DNA of 51,718 nucleotides from Lewinella sp. W8 (GCF_004375085.3 NZ_SNAQ03000029.1:1-51718), one strand, 5' to 3'. Positions 1-9,608 are shown, counted from the first letter of the stretch. The notes: generated by a model not told the origin, from the sequence alone. A program made the numbers and translations.

Positions 1-168
1 GATACGGGTGAGGACACTCACCGTAATTCCGTCGCGTGAACTGCATCTGGCTAGAAGTAAGATCGTAAATAATGGTCAGCTAAACCACCTTTACCAATCC
101 TGATGCTAACATATGAGCCGTCGAGTGTAACGAGCTGCTCGGAGGTGTCACGGGTAAAGAAGGAATTA
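1..168. other. Left-edge intergenic sequence
   Basis: I see no gene here. The only structure noticed is a short inverted repeat, GGTGAG/CTCACC, at about 7-22. The plus-strand open frame starting near 103 runs through the antisense of the DUF1801 gene and is not credible. Confidence 0.5.
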
Positions 169-603
169 TTACTTGTGGCACGAACATTCGTGGTGCTCGT
201 TCAGATAGGCGATGGTCTCCTCGCAGAGCTTTTTCAGCGTGGGAATGTCAATGTCCGCCAATTTTTTGACGTAAATGCAGGCTTTGCCCATTTTGAACTT
301 GCCCAGGTCTGCCAGAAGTCGTTCGCTTTTCTCGGTATGCGAGTACACGTAAAGGGAGAAAGCTGCTTTGCGGGGGGAGAAGCCAAGCATGGGGGCGTCT
401 CCCTCGTGGCCGCTGGCGTACTTATAGTGATAATTACCAAAACCAATGATGGTGGGACCCCACATCTTAGGTGCAAACCCGGACCATTCTTGCATCAACT
501 CGACCAGTTGAAAGCTATCGGCTTTCTTTTGGTCCTTATCCACGTAGGCGTTAACGAACTCAGTGACGTTGACGTCGGTTTCGGCGGTTTTGTTTTTGGC
601 CAT
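169..603 (-). CDS. DUF1801 (YdhG-like) domain protein
   Basis: A 144-residue soluble protein without signal peptide or membrane segment. The central block MWGPTIIGFGNYHYKY, then GFSPRKAAFSLYVY and the tail block GKFKMGKACIYVKKL with a following DID, are the hallmark stretches of the DUF1801/YdhG-like family, and the protein spans essentially the whole domain. The family has no firmly established activity; members are small cytoplasmic alpha/beta proteins often annotated as iron-chaperone-like without strong support. The C-terminus is rich in His and Cys (HHECSCHK), which could bind metal, but that is inference. The start at 603 is the natural one (MAKNKTAETD). It is separated from the ecotin gene by about 190 bp containing a palindromic repeat, so the two are probably separate transcription units although both lie on the minus strand. 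Confidence 0.85.
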   Translation of the reverse strand: MAKNKTAETDVNVTEFVNAYVDKDQKKADSFQLVELMQEWSGFAPKMWGPTIIGFGNYHYKYASGHEGDAPMLGFSPRKAAFSLYVYSHTEKSERLLADLGKFKMGKACIYVKKLADIDIPTLKKLCEETIAYLNEHHECSCHK

Positions 604-698
604 GGTGGAATTTTTTGGGCTTTCAAATGATGGGTGAACATTAGTTATAGGCTGTTCCGTGAATTAATCCTTTGGCGATCAAGTTCTTGAATTTTCCA

Positions 699-726
699 GT
701 AGCGGCAAGGCATGCCTTGCCGCTAC
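699..726. repeat. 28-bp perfect palindrome
   Basis: The arm GTAGCGGCAAGGCA (699-712) is followed immediately by its exact reverse complement (713-726). It lies downstream of the ecotin gene in the direction of that gene's transcription and abuts the dispersed repeat at 718-798. It could form a cruciform in DNA or a long hairpin in the ecotin 3' untranslated RNA. A T-run typical of an intrinsic terminator is not evident. Confidence 0.85.
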
Positions 727-798
727 CATTTGCCCCTCTGAACTGCCGCGATTCCGCAGGAATCGCTGAAGAACCCTCACGGAACACCCTAACATTAG
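718..798. repeat. Dispersed palindromic repeat, copy A
   Basis: About 81 bp that align with 29489-29568 at roughly 78% identity by hand count with one gap. It contains the hairpin arms GCGATTCC and GGAATCGC separated by GCA. The outer end CATTAG runs into the stop codon of the minus-strand ecotin gene. Copy B sits in the same position relative to the minus-strand cysteine desulfurase gene, so both copies lie at gene 3' ends in the same orientation. This resembles a REP-like extragenic element. Confidence 0.75.
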
Positions 799-1268
799 TT
801 GTTGGTTGCCCGATATTCCCGCTCGATCCTGGTCCAGAATTTATACCGGACCTCAAATTGCTCCGGTACGTAGATCACGACGGGTAACCGGCTGTTGTAA
901 GGGACCAGCGCGGGAGCAGCACGGACGAATTCCAGGTGCCGGTCGGCCTCCGGGCACCCCATCAGGGTGGAGAATACCTTACCGTCCCCTTCGAAAGTAT
1001 AGAAGTTATACCCCCATCCCTCCACCGTTTGTTGAATGAGCTGACCGGAAAGGAAGTGATCGTTGCAGTCAATTTCCATTGGTATGCCCACATAGACCTC
1101 CACGGTGAAGTTGTGTTCTTCCATCAGTTGGGGAAGGTTAATGACGTACCGTGTCTGGCCGGGGTTGGCGGCGGGAAACATGGAGAGGTCAGAGCTTTGT
1201 TGCCCCAGAAGAGCCGTGGAAACCAAAGTGAAAAGAGCTACCTTAATGATGTGAAGGATTGGCCGCAT
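795..1268 (-). CDS. eco: Ecotin-family serine protease inhibitor
   Basis: A 157-residue exported protein. Residues 1-22 form a signal peptide ending near LLGQ, so the mature protein is periplasmic or surface-exposed. The body matches ecotin along its length: MFPAANPGQTRYVINL near residue 30, then FTVEVYVGIPMEIDC, TVEGWGYNFY, FSTLMGCPEADR, YNSRLPVVIYVPEQFEVRYK and a C-terminal W-R-E segment. Ecotins inhibit trypsin, chymotrypsin and elastase-like S1 proteases as dimers. Met103 in STLMGC occupies the reactive-site P1 position known from the E. coli protein, and Cys68 and Cys105 match its disulfide. The likely role is protection from proteases of predators or hosts, or control of the cell's own S1 proteases; this is inference. 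A -7-like box and an inverted repeat lie upstream. Ecotin is best known from Proteobacteria, so transfer is possible. Confidence 0.88.
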   Translation of the reverse strand: MRPILHIIKVALFTLVSTALLGQQSSDLSMFPAANPGQTRYVINLPQLMEEHNFTVEVYVGIPMEIDCNDHFLSGQLIQQTVEGWGYNFYTFEGDGKVFSTLMGCPEADRHLEFVRAAPALVPYNSRLPVVIYVPEQFEVRYKFWTRIEREYRATNN

Positions 1269-1309
1269 AGGGTACGGGGATAAAGTGATGAAAGTACCGG
1301 CTACCGACT

Positions 1310-1317
1310 TAAATATA
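1310..1317 (-). promoter_or_regulatory. Candidate -7 box for ecotin gene
   Basis: Read on the minus strand this is TATATTTA, one base from the Bacteroidota TAnnTTTG box, 41 bp upstream of the ecotin ATG. No convincing -33 TTG at standard spacing was found. Confidence 0.35.
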
Positions 1318-1318
1318 C

Positions 1319-1341
1319 CACTTCAGGTTTTCCCTGAAGTG
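1319..1341. promoter_or_regulatory. Inverted repeat, possible operator
   Basis: Arms CACTTCAGG (1319-1327) and CCTGAAGTG (1333-1341) are perfectly complementary with a 5-nt TTTTC spacer. It lies between the divergent ecotin and mutase genes, directly upstream of the candidate ecotin -7 box, where an operator would sit. It is too far from any gene end to be a terminator. Confidence 0.45.
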
Positions 1342-1455
1342 ATGGGATGGTGCTTCCGGTAGGAATGCTCCCCCGGAAAGACAGTAGTTGCCGAACGGGG
1401 TGGGCTGATTACCGCTTCACTTTGTTTGGTACTTCCCTAGCTCCCCCAGGACCCT

Positions 1456-1463
1456 TACCTTTG
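1456..1463 (+). promoter_or_regulatory. Candidate -7 box upstream of the mutase
   Basis: TACCTTTG is an exact match to TAnnTTTG, 87 bp upstream of the mutase ATG. Two TTTG tetramers lie at 1421-1428, farther than the usual spacing, so the promoter call is tentative. Confidence 0.4.
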
Positions 1464-1550
1464 CACTTTATTTACGATCCCTAAGCGGAAGAACTACATC
1501 TTTTTGCGGGATCTCGTGTTGTACCCTCAGCCCCTAACCGTCGATCATTT

Positions 1551-4500
1551 ATGGAAAAGACCAGCCCCTACCAGGCCAAGCACAAAATCCGGATTCTCAC
1601 CAGCGGCTCCCTCTTTGACGGCCACGATGCGGCCATCAACATCATGCGGCGCATCATTCAGCGCTCGGGCGGAGAGGTCATTCACCTGGGGCATAACCGG
1701 CCGGTTCACGAGATCGTGAACGCCGCCATCCAGGAAGACGTGCAGGGGATCGCCATCACCAGCTACCAGGGTGGGCACAATGAGTTTTTCAAATACGCCT
1801 ACGACCTGCTGCGGGAAAAGGGCGCCGGACACATCAAAATCTTTGGCGGCGGCGGCGGAACCATCCTACCCAGTGAAATTGAGGAACTGCACGCCTACGG
1901 CATCGACCGGATTTACAGTCCGGACGACGGCCGGGCCATGGGCCTCCAGGGCATGATCAATGACCTGCTGCAGCAGTGTGATTTTGCCATTGGCGCCAAC
2001 CTGAACGGGGAGGTGAAAAAGATCAGTCCGGAGAACCACGTGGCGATCGCCCGCAGCATCTCGGCGGCCGAGAATTACCCGGAGGAAAGTAAGGAATGGC
2101 TTGCCGGACTGGCCAAAAAGGCCAAAGAAACCGGGACGCCGGTCCTGGGGATCACTGGCACGGGTGGTGCCGGGAAGTCCAGCCTCGTGGACGAGTTGGT
2201 CCTGCGTTACCTGACGGTCTTCCCCGACAAGAACCTGGGACTGATTTCCGTCGACCCCTCCAAGCGGAAGACGGGCGGAGCGCTGCTCGGCGACCGCATC
2301 CGGATGAACGCCATCGCCAGCGACCGCGTCTTCATGCGCTCCCTAGCCACGCGGCAGTATAACCTGGCCCTTTCCAAGGATATCGACAGCGCCATCACCA
2401 TCATGAAGGCCGCCGGATTTGACCTCATCATTCTGGAAACTTCCGGGATCGGGCAGTCCGACAGCGAAATCGTCGACCACGCCGATCTTTCGGTCTACGT
2501 GATGACGCCAGAGTTCGGGGCGGCCAGTCAGTTGGAGAAAATTGACATGCTCGATTTTGCCGACCTGATCGCCATCAACAAATTTGATAAGCGCGGCGCG
2601 CCGGATGCCCTGCGGGACGTCAAGAAGCAGTACCAGCGCAACCACGATTTGTGGGAGACGCCGGCCGAGGAGATGCCCGTTTTTGGTACGATCGCCAGCC
2701 AGTTCAATGACCCCGGGGTAAACCGATTATTTCGGGTACTGATGGGCAAGTTGTTTCCCGATGCGAAGATCAGTGCGGGGGCGGAAGGCGAAAGCAGCAA
2801 GCAGTACATCATTCCGCCGGCCCGGGTGCGCTACCTAAGCGAGATCACCGACACCATCCGTCGCTACGACGAAGAAGTAAAGGCGCAGAGCGAAGTGGCC
2901 CGCACCCTTTTTGGGGTTGAGCGTAGCCTGCAGCATTTGGGCGCCGAAGCGCAGGATGCCGAAGCAATGGGTCCGGCAGTGCAGGCCCTGGAGGTCGCCA
3001 AGTCCGATCTGGAGCAACAGCTTACCGCCGAAAACAAGGCAATTCTGGACGGCTGGGCCGAGAAAAAGGCCGCTTACCAGCAGGACAACTTCACCTACCA
3101 GGTCCGCAACCGGGAGATTACCGTGGAGAACTTCACTACCTCCCTTTCCCACAACAAGATCCCCAAGGTCGTACTGCCCCGCTACCAGGACTACGGGGAA
3201 ATCTTGCGGTGGTCCAAGCAGGAGAACGTTCCCGGAGAGTTTCCCTACACCGCCGGGGTGTTTCCCTTCAAGCGGAAGGGTGAAGACCCCACGCGGATGT
3301 TTGCCGGAGAGGGCGGGCCGGAGCGCACCAACAAGCGTTTTCACTACCTGAGCCAGAACATGCCCGCCAAGCGGCTGTCTACGGCCTTCGATTCGGTGAC
3401 GCTCTACGGGGAAGACCCGGACTACCGTCCCGACATCTACGGTAAAGTGGGCAATTCCGGGGTGAACGTCTCCTCCCTCAACGACGCCAAGAAACTGTAT
3501 TCCGGTTTTGATCTGTGTGACCCGAAAACGTCGGTGTCCATGACGATCAACGGACCGGCGGCAACGATGACCGCCTTCTTCATGAATGCGGCCATCGACC
3601 AGCAGTGTGAGCGCTACATCCGTGAGCACGGACTGGAAGACCGGGTAGAAGCCAAACTCAAAGAGGTCTACGACGACCGGGGGCTGCCCCGCCCCCGCTA
3701 CGAGGGCGCCTTGCCCGAAGGGAACGACGGCCTGGGCTTGCTGCTGCTGGGGCTCACCGGTGATCAGGTTCTGGAACCCGAGGTGTACGCGGAACTGAAA
3801 GACAAGGCCCTCCGCGCCGTGCGCGGCACGGTACAGGCCGACATCCTCAAGGAGGACCAGGCCCAGAATACCTGCATCTTCTCCACGGAGTTTTCCCTGA
3901 AACTCATGGGCGATGTCCAGCAGGCCTTCATTGATCACGGCGTGCGCAACTTCTATTCCGTTTCCATTTCCGGTTACCACATCGCCGAAGCGGGGGCTAA
4001 TCCCATCAGCCAGCTGGCCTTCACGCTGAGTAATGGCTTCACCTTCGTGGAATACTATCTGAGCCGGGGCATGGACATCAACGACTTTGCCCCCAACCTG
4101 TCCTTCTTCTTCTCCAACGGCGTAGACCCCGAATACGCCGTGATCGGCCGGGTTGCCCGCCGCATCTGGGCGAAGGCGATGAAACTCAAATACGGGGCAA
4201 ATGATCGCTCCCAGAAGCTGAAGTACCACATCCAGACCTCGGGGCGCTCGCTGCACGCTCAGGAAATTGACTTCAACGATATCCGGACGACGCTGCAGGC
4301 GCTCTACGCCATCTACGACAACTGCAACTCCCTGCACACCAACGCCTATGACGAGGCCATCACGACGCCCACCGAGGAAAGCGTGCGCCGGGCGGTGGCC
4401 ATCCAGATGATCATCAACCACGAGCTGGGACTGGCCAAAAACGAAAACCCCCTCCAGGGTGCCTTCATCATCGAAGAACTTACCGATTTGGTGGAAGAAG

Positions 4501-4922
4501 CCGTGATGGTTGAGTTTGACCGGATCACCGAACGGGGAGGAGTGCTCGGTGCCATGGAAACCATGTACCAACGCGGCAAGATTCAGGAGGAAAGCATGCA
4601 CTACGAGATGCTTAAGCATACCGGCGAGTATCCCATCATCGGGGTGAATACCTTCCTGAGCGACAAGGGCTCCCCGACCATCGTTCCCGACGAGGTCATC
4701 CGGGCCACCAAGGAGGAAAAAGATCAGCAGATCACCAACCTGGAGGCCCTGCACGCCGTGAATCCCGGCCAGAGTAAGGCCGCACTGGAAAAGCTCAAAG
4801 CGGTTGCACTCGCGAACGGCAACGTCTTCGAGCAACTCATGGAATGCGCCAAAATTTGTTCGCTCGGCCAGATTACTGAAGCCCTGTTCTCGGTGGGCGG
4901 ACAGTACCGGCGGAGTATGTAG
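1551..4922 (+). CDS. icmF: Fused B12-dependent acyl-CoA mutase (IcmF type)
   Basis: A 1123-residue cytoplasmic protein whose domain order defines the IcmF fusion. The N-terminal B12-binding domain includes [10 protein letters not shown], with His25 as the likely cobalt ligand. A MeaB-like G3E GTPase chaperone follows, with P-loop [12 protein letters not shown] near residue 200. The last two thirds is the TIM-barrel acyl-CoA mutase domain, including [14 protein letters not shown], the block around [14 protein letters not shown], and [20 protein letters not shown]. Classic methylmalonyl-CoA mutase carries its B12 domain at the C-terminus instead. IcmF enzymes interconvert isobutyryl- and butyryl-CoA and some use isovaleryl/pivalyl-CoA. 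The GTPase part gates cofactor loading. The length is close to known IcmFs. The next genes encode a possible cobalamin-binding protein and a propionyl-CoA carboxylase. Substrate choice between isobutyryl and methylmalonyl cannot be settled by eye. Confidence 0.9.
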   Translation: MEKTSPYQAKHKIRILTSGSLFDGHDAAINIMRRIIQRSGGEVIHLGHNRPVHEIVNAAIQEDVQGIAITSYQGGHNEFFKYAYDLLREKGAGHIKIFGGGGGTILPSEIEELHAYGIDRIYSPDDGRAMGLQGMINDLLQQCDFAIGANLNGEVKKISPENHVAIARSISAAENYPEESKEWLAGLAKKAKETGTPVLGITGTGGAGKSSLVDELVLRYLTVFPDKNLGLISVDPSKRKTGGALLGDRIRMNAIASDRVFMRSLATRQYNLALSKDIDSAITIMKAAGFDLIILETSGIGQSDSEIVDHADLSVYVMTPEFGAASQLEKIDMLDFADLIAINKFDKRGAPDALRDVKKQYQRNHDLWETPAEEMPVFGTIASQFNDPGVNRLFRVLMGKLFPDAKISAGAEGESSKQYIIPPARVRYLSEITDTIRRYDEEVKAQSEVARTLFGVERSLQHLGAEAQDAEAMGPAVQALEVAKSDLEQQLTAENKAILDGWAEKKAAYQQDNFTYQVRNREITVENFTTSLSHNKIPKVVLPRYQDYGEILRWSKQENVPGEFPYTAGVFPFKRKGEDPTRMFAGEGGPERTNKRFHYLSQNMPAKRLSTAFDSVTLYGEDPDYRPDIYGKVGNSGVNVSSLNDAKKLYSGFDLCDPKTSVSMTINGPAATMTAFFMNAAIDQQCERYIREHGLEDRVEAKLKEVYDDRGLPRPRYEGALPEGNDGLGLLLLGLTGDQVLEPEVYAELKDKALRAVRGTVQADILKEDQAQNTCIFSTEFSLKLMGDVQQAFIDHGVRNFYSVSISGYHIAEAGANPISQLAFTLSNGFTFVEYYLSRGMDINDFAPNLSFFFSNGVDPEYAVIGRVARRIWAKAMKLKYGANDRSQKLKYHIQTSGRSLHAQEIDFNDIRTTLQALYAIYDNCNSLHTNAYDEAITTPTEESVRRAVAIQMIINHELGLAKNENPLQGAFIIEELTDLVEEAVMVEFDRITERGGVLGAMETMYQRGKIQEESMHYEMLKHTGEYPIIGVNTFLSDKGSPTIVPDEVIRATKEEKDQQITNLEALHAVNPGQSKAALEKLKAVALANGNVFEQLMECAKICSLGQITEALFSVGGQYRRSM

Positions 4923-5007
4923 GCTTTTTTAGTGCGGTAGTTCTGTAATATCGCGAGATTACCAGCAACGGCGCCACCAGTAACCAGACAACCAGCAACC
5001 AACTCCA

Positions 5008-5169
5008 ATGGCAGATTCATCGGATTTTTACGTTGACGACGACGGGATGTACGTGATGACCGCAGCCTTCCACCTGCGTCGGGGATACTGTTGTGGGAAC
5101 CGTTGTAAGCATTGCCCCTACGATCACGTAAACGTACCGGGTGGCAAACAACAGTCGGAGGATGATTGA
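5008..5169 (+). CDS. Small Cys-rich DUF5522 protein
   Basis: A 53-residue protein read directly from the sequence: ATG at 5008, TGA at 5167-5169. It begins MADSSDFYVDDDG, continues with MTAAFHLRRGYCCGN and RCKHCPYDH, and ends in a polar tail. The C-C-x3-C-x2-C-P-Y arrangement after an HLxRGYCCGN block is the signature of the small Bacteroidota DUF5522 family, whose four cysteines probably bind a metal; the function is unknown. It lies 85 bp after the mutase. Its stop codon overlaps the probable ATG of the next gene (ATG 5162, TGA 5167), which indicates translational coupling with the helical-backbone binding protein. Confidence 0.8.
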   Translation: MADSSDFYVDDDGMYVMTAAFHLRRGYCCGNRCKHCPYDHVNVPGGKQQSEDD

Positions 5170-5953
5170 AAGCCGGGATCAATTGAATACGCTCCACCGC
5201 TTTGCAAAGGTGCCGGAAAGGATTGTTTCTCTGGTGCCTTCGATTACCGAGTTGCTCTGCGACCTGGGGTTGGCAGACCGAATAGTGGGCTGCACTAAAT
5301 TTTGCGTGTATCCGCGGCACCTGCGCTCGCGCCAAAAGAATATTGGAGGAACGAAGAATCCACGGCTGGAAAAAATTAGTGACCTGGAGCCCGACATTAT
5401 CCTGGCGAATAAGGAGGAAAACCGACGGGAAGACGTTGATCGGCTACGAGATGTTGCGCCCGTTTGGGTCAGTGACGTTCCCAGCCTGGAAGCCGGAGAA
5501 GACCTGATTCGGAGCCTTGCGGAACTATTTAATGCCGGCGACTTAGGCGATAGCATTATTCGGGCGAACCGGGCCAGCCTCGCGGAACAAAAGCTACCCC
5601 AGCGCAAGTCTGCCCTCTACCTCATCTGGCGGGAACCGTTTATGGGAGCGGGGCGCGATACCTTCATTCACGACGTGATGAATCGCCTCGGTTTTGATAA
5701 CGTCCTTGCGAACCGAACCCGGTACCCCGAGGTAGAAACCAGGGAATTGGAAGACTTGGCTCCGCAGCTGATTTTGCTTTCTTCCGAACCCTATCCCTTT
5801 ACTAATGCTCACCTTGAAGACATGCAAAAACTATTTCCCTTCGCCGAAATCCGATTGGTTAATGGAGAGTACTTTTCCTGGTACGGTTCCAGGATTGGTC
5901 ACCTCCGAAGCATTTACGTTGCGGAGCAGGAGCCTTCCCCGGAAACATGCTAA
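5162..5953 (+). CDS. Cytoplasmic helical-backbone metal/cobalamin-binding protein
   Basis: A 263-residue protein of the TroA/BtuF-like periplasmic-binding fold: VPERIVSLVPSITELLCDLGL near the start, IVGCTKFCVYP, then GGTKNPRLEKISDLEPDIIL, and a second lobe with LIWREPFMGAGRDTFIHDVMN and RLGFDNVLA. There is no signal peptide or lipobox, unlike transport-associated BtuF/FhuD proteins, so it probably stays in the cytoplasm. The frame is open from 5141, but I chose ATG 5162 because it lies just inside the DUF5522 stop codon and the sequence from MIESRDQLN suffices for the fold. Its place after a B12-dependent mutase suggests corrinoid or metal handling; that is inference. No ABC permease or ATPase is nearby. 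Confidence 0.75.
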   Translation: MIESRDQLNTLHRFAKVPERIVSLVPSITELLCDLGLADRIVGCTKFCVYPRHLRSRQKNIGGTKNPRLEKISDLEPDIILANKEENRREDVDRLRDVAPVWVSDVPSLEAGEDLIRSLAELFNAGDLGDSIIRANRASLAEQKLPQRKSALYLIWREPFMGAGRDTFIHDVMNRLGFDNVLANRTRYPEVETRELEDLAPQLILLSSEPYPFTNAHLEDMQKLFPFAEIRLVNGEYFSWYGSRIGHLRSIYVAEQEPSPETC

Positions 5954-5982
5954 CGATCACCTGCCGAAGCCATTAATTCGTC

Positions 5983-5990
5983 TATCTTAG
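5983..5990 (+). promoter_or_regulatory. Candidate -7 box for carboxylase operon
   Basis: TATCTTAG resembles TAnnTTTG with one mismatch and ends 19 bp before the TTG start of the biotin carrier gene. It would drive the carrier, biotin carboxylase and carboxyltransferase genes. Confidence 0.35.
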
Positions 5991-6009
5991 ACCCGAAAAT
6001 ATTCTCGTC

Positions 6010-6492
6010 TTGACTACACAGTACACCCTGAAAAGCGATCACGGAAAAGTTGCCGTTGATCGTTCTACCATCGACCATCTTGACCTTATTCCGCTGGGTA
6101 ACGACGAATACCACCTGGTGTCTGACGGTAAGTCCTTTCGCGTAAAATTGCTCTCCATAGATTTGAGTGCGGGCACGGTGTCGCTGCTGGTGAACGACCG
6201 CACCTACACCTTTGAGGTAGCCGATGAATACGATCAGCTGATTGATCAGCTGGGACTTGACGTGGTCGCGGACCAGAAGCTCAGCAGTATTCAGAGTCCC
6301 ATGCCCGGACTGATCCTGGACATTCTCGTGAAACCCGGGGATACGGTGGCCAAAGGTGACCAACTGGTGATTCTGGAGGCCATGAAAATGGAAAACATCC
6401 TCAAGGCCGACGGCGAGGGCGTCGTGAAGTCCATTGAAGTTGAGCAAGGAGCAGCCGTGGAGAAGGGGCAGGTCCTCATTGAGATGGAATAG
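6010..6492 (+). CDS. Biotin carboxyl carrier subunit of acyl-CoA carboxylase
   Basis: A 160-residue protein ending in a biotinyl domain. The EAMKMEN motif places the biotinylated lysine at residue 126, about 35 residues from the C-terminus as usual, flanked by SPMPGLILDILVKPGD and ADGEGVVKSIEVEQGA. Residues 1-80 form a beta-rich spacer typical of separate carrier subunits of propionyl-CoA or methylcrotonyl-type carboxylases. It carries CO2 from the biotin carboxylase (next gene) to the carboxyltransferase (third gene). The start is TTG: the next in-frame Met (residue 98) would remove the N-terminal domain, and no earlier ATG fits. The 65-bp gap to the biotin carboxylase supports a three-gene operon. 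Confidence 0.88.
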   Translation: MTTQYTLKSDHGKVAVDRSTIDHLDLIPLGNDEYHLVSDGKSFRVKLLSIDLSAGTVSLLVNDRTYTFEVADEYDQLIDQLGLDVVADQKLSSIQSPMPGLILDILVKPGDTVAKGDQLVILEAMKMENILKADGEGVVKSIEVEQGAAVEKGQVLIEME

Positions 6493-6556
6493 CCCGAGGC
6501 CCGAATTTATCCCAAAGATCAGCGGACAAAAGCGCCGCAACAAAGAGCAACTACCC

Positions 6557-8032
6557 ATGCAAAAAATTCTGATTGCCAACCGCGGTGAAATTGCCCTGCG
6601 GGTTATGCGCACCGCCCGCAGGATGGGCATCAAAACGGTAGCGGTCTACTCCGAGGTTGACCGTAATGCCCCCCACGTCGTGTACGCCGATGAGGCGGTG
6701 CTGCTGGGCCCCTCACCCTCCAGCGAGTCCTATCTGGTGATGGACAAGATTATCGCGGCCGCCAAGGAAACCGGAGCCGAGGGAATTCACCCCGGCTACG
6801 GCTTTTTGAGCGAGAATGCCGTCTTCGCCCAGAAGGTTACGGATGCCGGCATTACGTTCATCGGTCCGCGCCCCCACGCTATCGAGGTGATGGGTAACAA
6901 ACTGGCGGCCAAGGAAACCGTAGCGGATTACGATATCCCCATGGTGCCGGGGATCGAGGAGGCCATCACCGACATCGAGTTGGCCAAAAAAATCGGGGAC
7001 GAGATCGGTTATCCCATCCTGATCAAGGCCGCCGCCGGCGGCGGCGGAAAGGGGATGCGGATCGTGGACCGCCGCGAGGACCTGGCCGAGCAGATGGCCC
7101 GGGCCATCAGTGAAGCCAAGTCGGCCTTCGGCGACGGATCGGTATTCATTGAGAAGTACGTGACCAGTCCGCGACACATCGAAATTCAGGTCATGGCGGA
7201 CAACCACGGAAACGTGGTGCACCTGTTCGAGCGGGAATGCAGCATTCAGCGCCGCCACCAGAAGGTGGTGGAGGAAGCACCCTCGGCCGTACTCACCCCC
7301 GAGCTGCGGGAGCGGATGGGGGAGGCTGCCGTCCGGGTGGCCAAGTCCTGCGATTACACCGGAGCGGGTACGGTAGAATTTCTGCTGGACGCCGACCACA
7401 ATTTCTACTTCCTGGAGATGAATACCCGATTGCAGGTGGAGCATCCCGTAACGGAGATCATTACGCAGCTGGACCTGGTGGAGCACCAAATCCGGGTGGC
7501 GCGGGGAGAAAAGCTGGCCTTTACCCAGGAGGACCTCAGTATTCACGGTCACGCCATCGAGGTGCGGGTGTACGCCGAGGACCCCTTCAACAACTTCCTG
7601 CCCGCCATCGGGACCCTGGAGACCTACGTCCGTCCGGAAGGGGAGGGCGTGCGCCTGGATGACGGCTACCGGGAGGGGATGGACATTCCCATTTACTACG
7701 ACCCAATGCTGTCCAAGCTGATCGCCTACGGCGCCAACCGGGGGGAGGCCCTGGAACGCCTGAAGAAGGCCATTGAAGACTATAAAATCAAGGGAGCCAC
7801 GACGACCAAGGAGTTTGGCAAGTTCGTGGCGGATCACCCCGCCTTCGTGTCGGGAGATTTCGACACCCACTTCGTAAAACAATACTGGACGGAGGAAGCC
7901 CAGGCGGAGTTCCTGAAGGGAGATATGGAGGTAGCCGCCGCGGCGGGCCTTAAGCTCTTCCTGGGGGCCAGCCACCGTTTGCGGACGGTGCAGAGCCGCC
8001 CCACGAACTGGTCCGCCGAAAACCGTTGTTAA
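6557..8032 (+). CDS. Acetyl/propionyl-CoA carboxylase biotin carboxylase subunit
   Basis: A 491-residue biotin carboxylase. It starts [18 protein letters not shown], the canonical N-terminus of AccC/PccA enzymes, so I prefer ATG 6557 to the upstream extension of the frame into the carrier gene. The ATP-grasp glycine loop [12 protein letters not shown], the [16 protein letters not shown] block and the catalytic stretch [17 protein letters not shown] are intact, and the C-terminal domain is complete apart from a short divergent tail. It carboxylates biotin on the carrier subunit using ATP and bicarbonate. The gene sits between carrier and carboxyltransferase genes (34 bp to the latter), forming a complete enzyme. 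Sequence alone cannot separate acetyl- from propionyl-CoA use for this subunit; the carboxyltransferase favours propionyl-CoA. Confidence 0.92.
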   Translation: MQKILIANRGEIALRVMRTARRMGIKTVAVYSEVDRNAPHVVYADEAVLLGPSPSSESYLVMDKIIAAAKETGAEGIHPGYGFLSENAVFAQKVTDAGITFIGPRPHAIEVMGNKLAAKETVADYDIPMVPGIEEAITDIELAKKIGDEIGYPILIKAAAGGGGKGMRIVDRREDLAEQMARAISEAKSAFGDGSVFIEKYVTSPRHIEIQVMADNHGNVVHLFERECSIQRRHQKVVEEAPSAVLTPELRERMGEAAVRVAKSCDYTGAGTVEFLLDADHNFYFLEMNTRLQVEHPVTEIITQLDLVEHQIRVARGEKLAFTQEDLSIHGHAIEVRVYAEDPFNNFLPAIGTLETYVRPEGEGVRLDDGYREGMDIPIYYDPMLSKLIAYGANRGEALERLKKAIEDYKIKGATTTKEFGKFVADHPAFVSGDFDTHFVKQYWTEEAQAEFLKGDMEVAAAAGLKLFLGASHRLRTVQSRPTNWSAENRC

Positions 8033-8066
8033 TTCCCTTCGCCAACTAAAGATATTTCAGCCCATC

Positions 8067-9608
8067 ATGACTGATCCCGTAAAAACACTTCAGGAAAAAC
8101 TGGCCGCCGCCAAACTGGGCGGTGGACAGGACCGCATTGACCGCCAGCACGAAAAAGGCAAACTGACCGCCCGGGAGCGTGTCCATTTTCTCATGGACGA
8201 AGGCTCCTTCGAGGAAATAGGTGCCCTGGTCACCCACCGTTCGCGTGACTTCGGCATGGACAAGCAGGTCTTTCCCGGTGACGGGGTAGTGACCGGCTAC
8301 GGAACGGTGGACGGGCGCCTCGTTTACGTGTATTCTCAGGACTTCACCGTTTTTGGCGGGTCCCTCTCCGAAACCCACGCCGAGAAAATCTGCAAGATCA
8401 TGGAGATGGCGATGAAGAACGGCGCTCCGCTGATCGGCCTCAACGACAGTGGCGGCGCCCGGATTCAGGAGGGCGTCAAATCCCTCGGGGGGTACGCGGA
8501 CATCTTTTACCGCAACGTGATGGCCAGTGGCGTGATTCCGCAGATCAGTGCCATTATGGGGCCCTGTGCGGGAGGCGCGGTGTACTCTCCGGCGATGACG
8601 GACTTCACCATCATGGTGCGCGATACGAGTTACATGTTCGTTACCGGTCCCAACGTGGTGAAGACGGTCACTAATGAGGAAGTTACCGCTGAAGAGTTGG
8701 GCGGCGCGAGTGCGCATTCCACCAAATCCGGAGTGACGCACCTAACGGCGGCCAACGACATTGACTGTATTGCTAAAATCAAGCAGTTGCTCAGTTATCT
8801 GCCCCAGAACTGTGAGGACAAGCCCGAGAAAATACCCTACGAGCTGGGAACGGAGGTGCGCACGGCACTGGATTCCATTGTGCCCGAAAGTCCGAACCAG
8901 CCCTATGACATGCGGGAGGTGATTACGGGCATTACCGACGAGGGCTCCTTCTTCGAGATTCACCCAGATTACGCGGACAACATCGTGGTGGGCTTCGCCC
9001 GCCTGGGCGGGCGCTCGGTGGGCGTGGTGGCCAACCAGCCGATGAGCCTGGCCGGGGTGCTGGACGTAGAGAGCTCGCGCAAGGCGGCGCGCTTCACCCG
9101 TACCTGCGACTGTTTCAACGTGCCGCTGCTGGTGCTCGTGGACGTGCCGGGCTTCCTGCCGGGAACCGACCAGGAGTGGAGTGGTATCATCACCAACGGC
9201 GCCAAATTGCTTTACGCCCTGAGTGAGGCGACCGTTCCGCGGGTGACGCTCATCACCCGTAAGGCCTATGGTGGAGCGTATGACGTGATGAACTCCAAGC
9301 ACATTGGGGCGGACATGAACTTTGCCTGGCCGACGGCGGAAATTGCCGTGATGGGGGCTAAGGGCGCGAGTGAGATCATTTTCCGCCGGGAGATCAAGGC
9401 GGCCGACGATCCGGCAGCGAAGCTGGCCGAGAAAGAGGCGGAATACGGCGAGAAGTTTGCTAATCCCTACCGGGCGGCGTCACGCGGGTTTATTGACGAG
9501 GTGATTTTACCGCGGGATTCCCGGCGTAAACTGATCAAGGCCTTTGCCATGCTGGAGAACAAGGTGGCCAGAATTCCCCGCAAGAAGCACGGTAATATTC
9601 CGTTGTAG
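8067..9608 (+). CDS. pccB: Acyl-CoA carboxylase carboxyltransferase subunit, probably propionyl-CoA
   Basis: A 513-residue carboxyltransferase of the AccD5/PccB family with both crotonase-like halves. The N-half has [44 protein letters not shown] and [14 protein letters not shown]. The C-half has [25 protein letters not shown] sequence (here [15 protein letters not shown]) and [17 protein letters not shown]. The Asp in GGAYDVM is, as I recall it, the residue associated with propionyl-CoA preference in actinobacterial PccB; acetyl-CoA enzymes have a hydrophobic residue there. It transfers CO2 from carboxybiotin to propionyl-CoA to give methylmalonyl-CoA in the cytoplasm. It is the last gene of the three-gene operon, followed by a repeat-filled intergenic region. 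Confidence 0.92.
   Translation: MTDPVKTLQEKLAAAKLGGGQDRIDRQHEKGKLTARERVHFLMDEGSFEEIGALVTHRSRDFGMDKQVFPGDGVVTGYGTVDGRLVYVYSQDFTVFGGSLSETHAEKICKIMEMAMKNGAPLIGLNDSGGARIQEGVKSLGGYADIFYRNVMASGVIPQISAIMGPCAGGAVYSPAMTDFTIMVRDTSYMFVTGPNVVKTVTNEEVTAEELGGASAHSTKSGVTHLTAANDIDCIAKIKQLLSYLPQNCEDKPEKIPYELGTEVRTALDSIVPESPNQPYDMREVITGITDEGSFFEIHPDYADNIVVGFARLGGRSVGVVANQPMSLAGVLDVESSRKAARFTRTCDCFNVPLLVLVDVPGFLPGTDQEWSGIITNGAKLLYALSEATVPRVTLITRKAYGGAYDVMNSKHIGADMNFAWPTAEIAVMGAKGASEIIFRREIKAADDPAAKLAEKEAEYGEKFANPYRAASRGFIDEVILPRDSRRKLIKAFAMLENKVARIPRKKHGNIPL

Noticed and set aside
103..630. Plus-strand frame of 175 codons at the left edge
   Set aside because: Runs antisense through the whole DUF1801 gene and has no family features.
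2835..4835. Minus-strand open frame of 666 codons inside the mutase gene
   Set aside because: It mirrors the mutase codons in GC-rich sequence, has no recognisable domains and lies wholly antisense to an intact conserved gene.
6713..7975. Minus-strand frame of 420 codons inside the biotin carboxylase gene
   Set aside because: Antisense shadow of a highly conserved gene.
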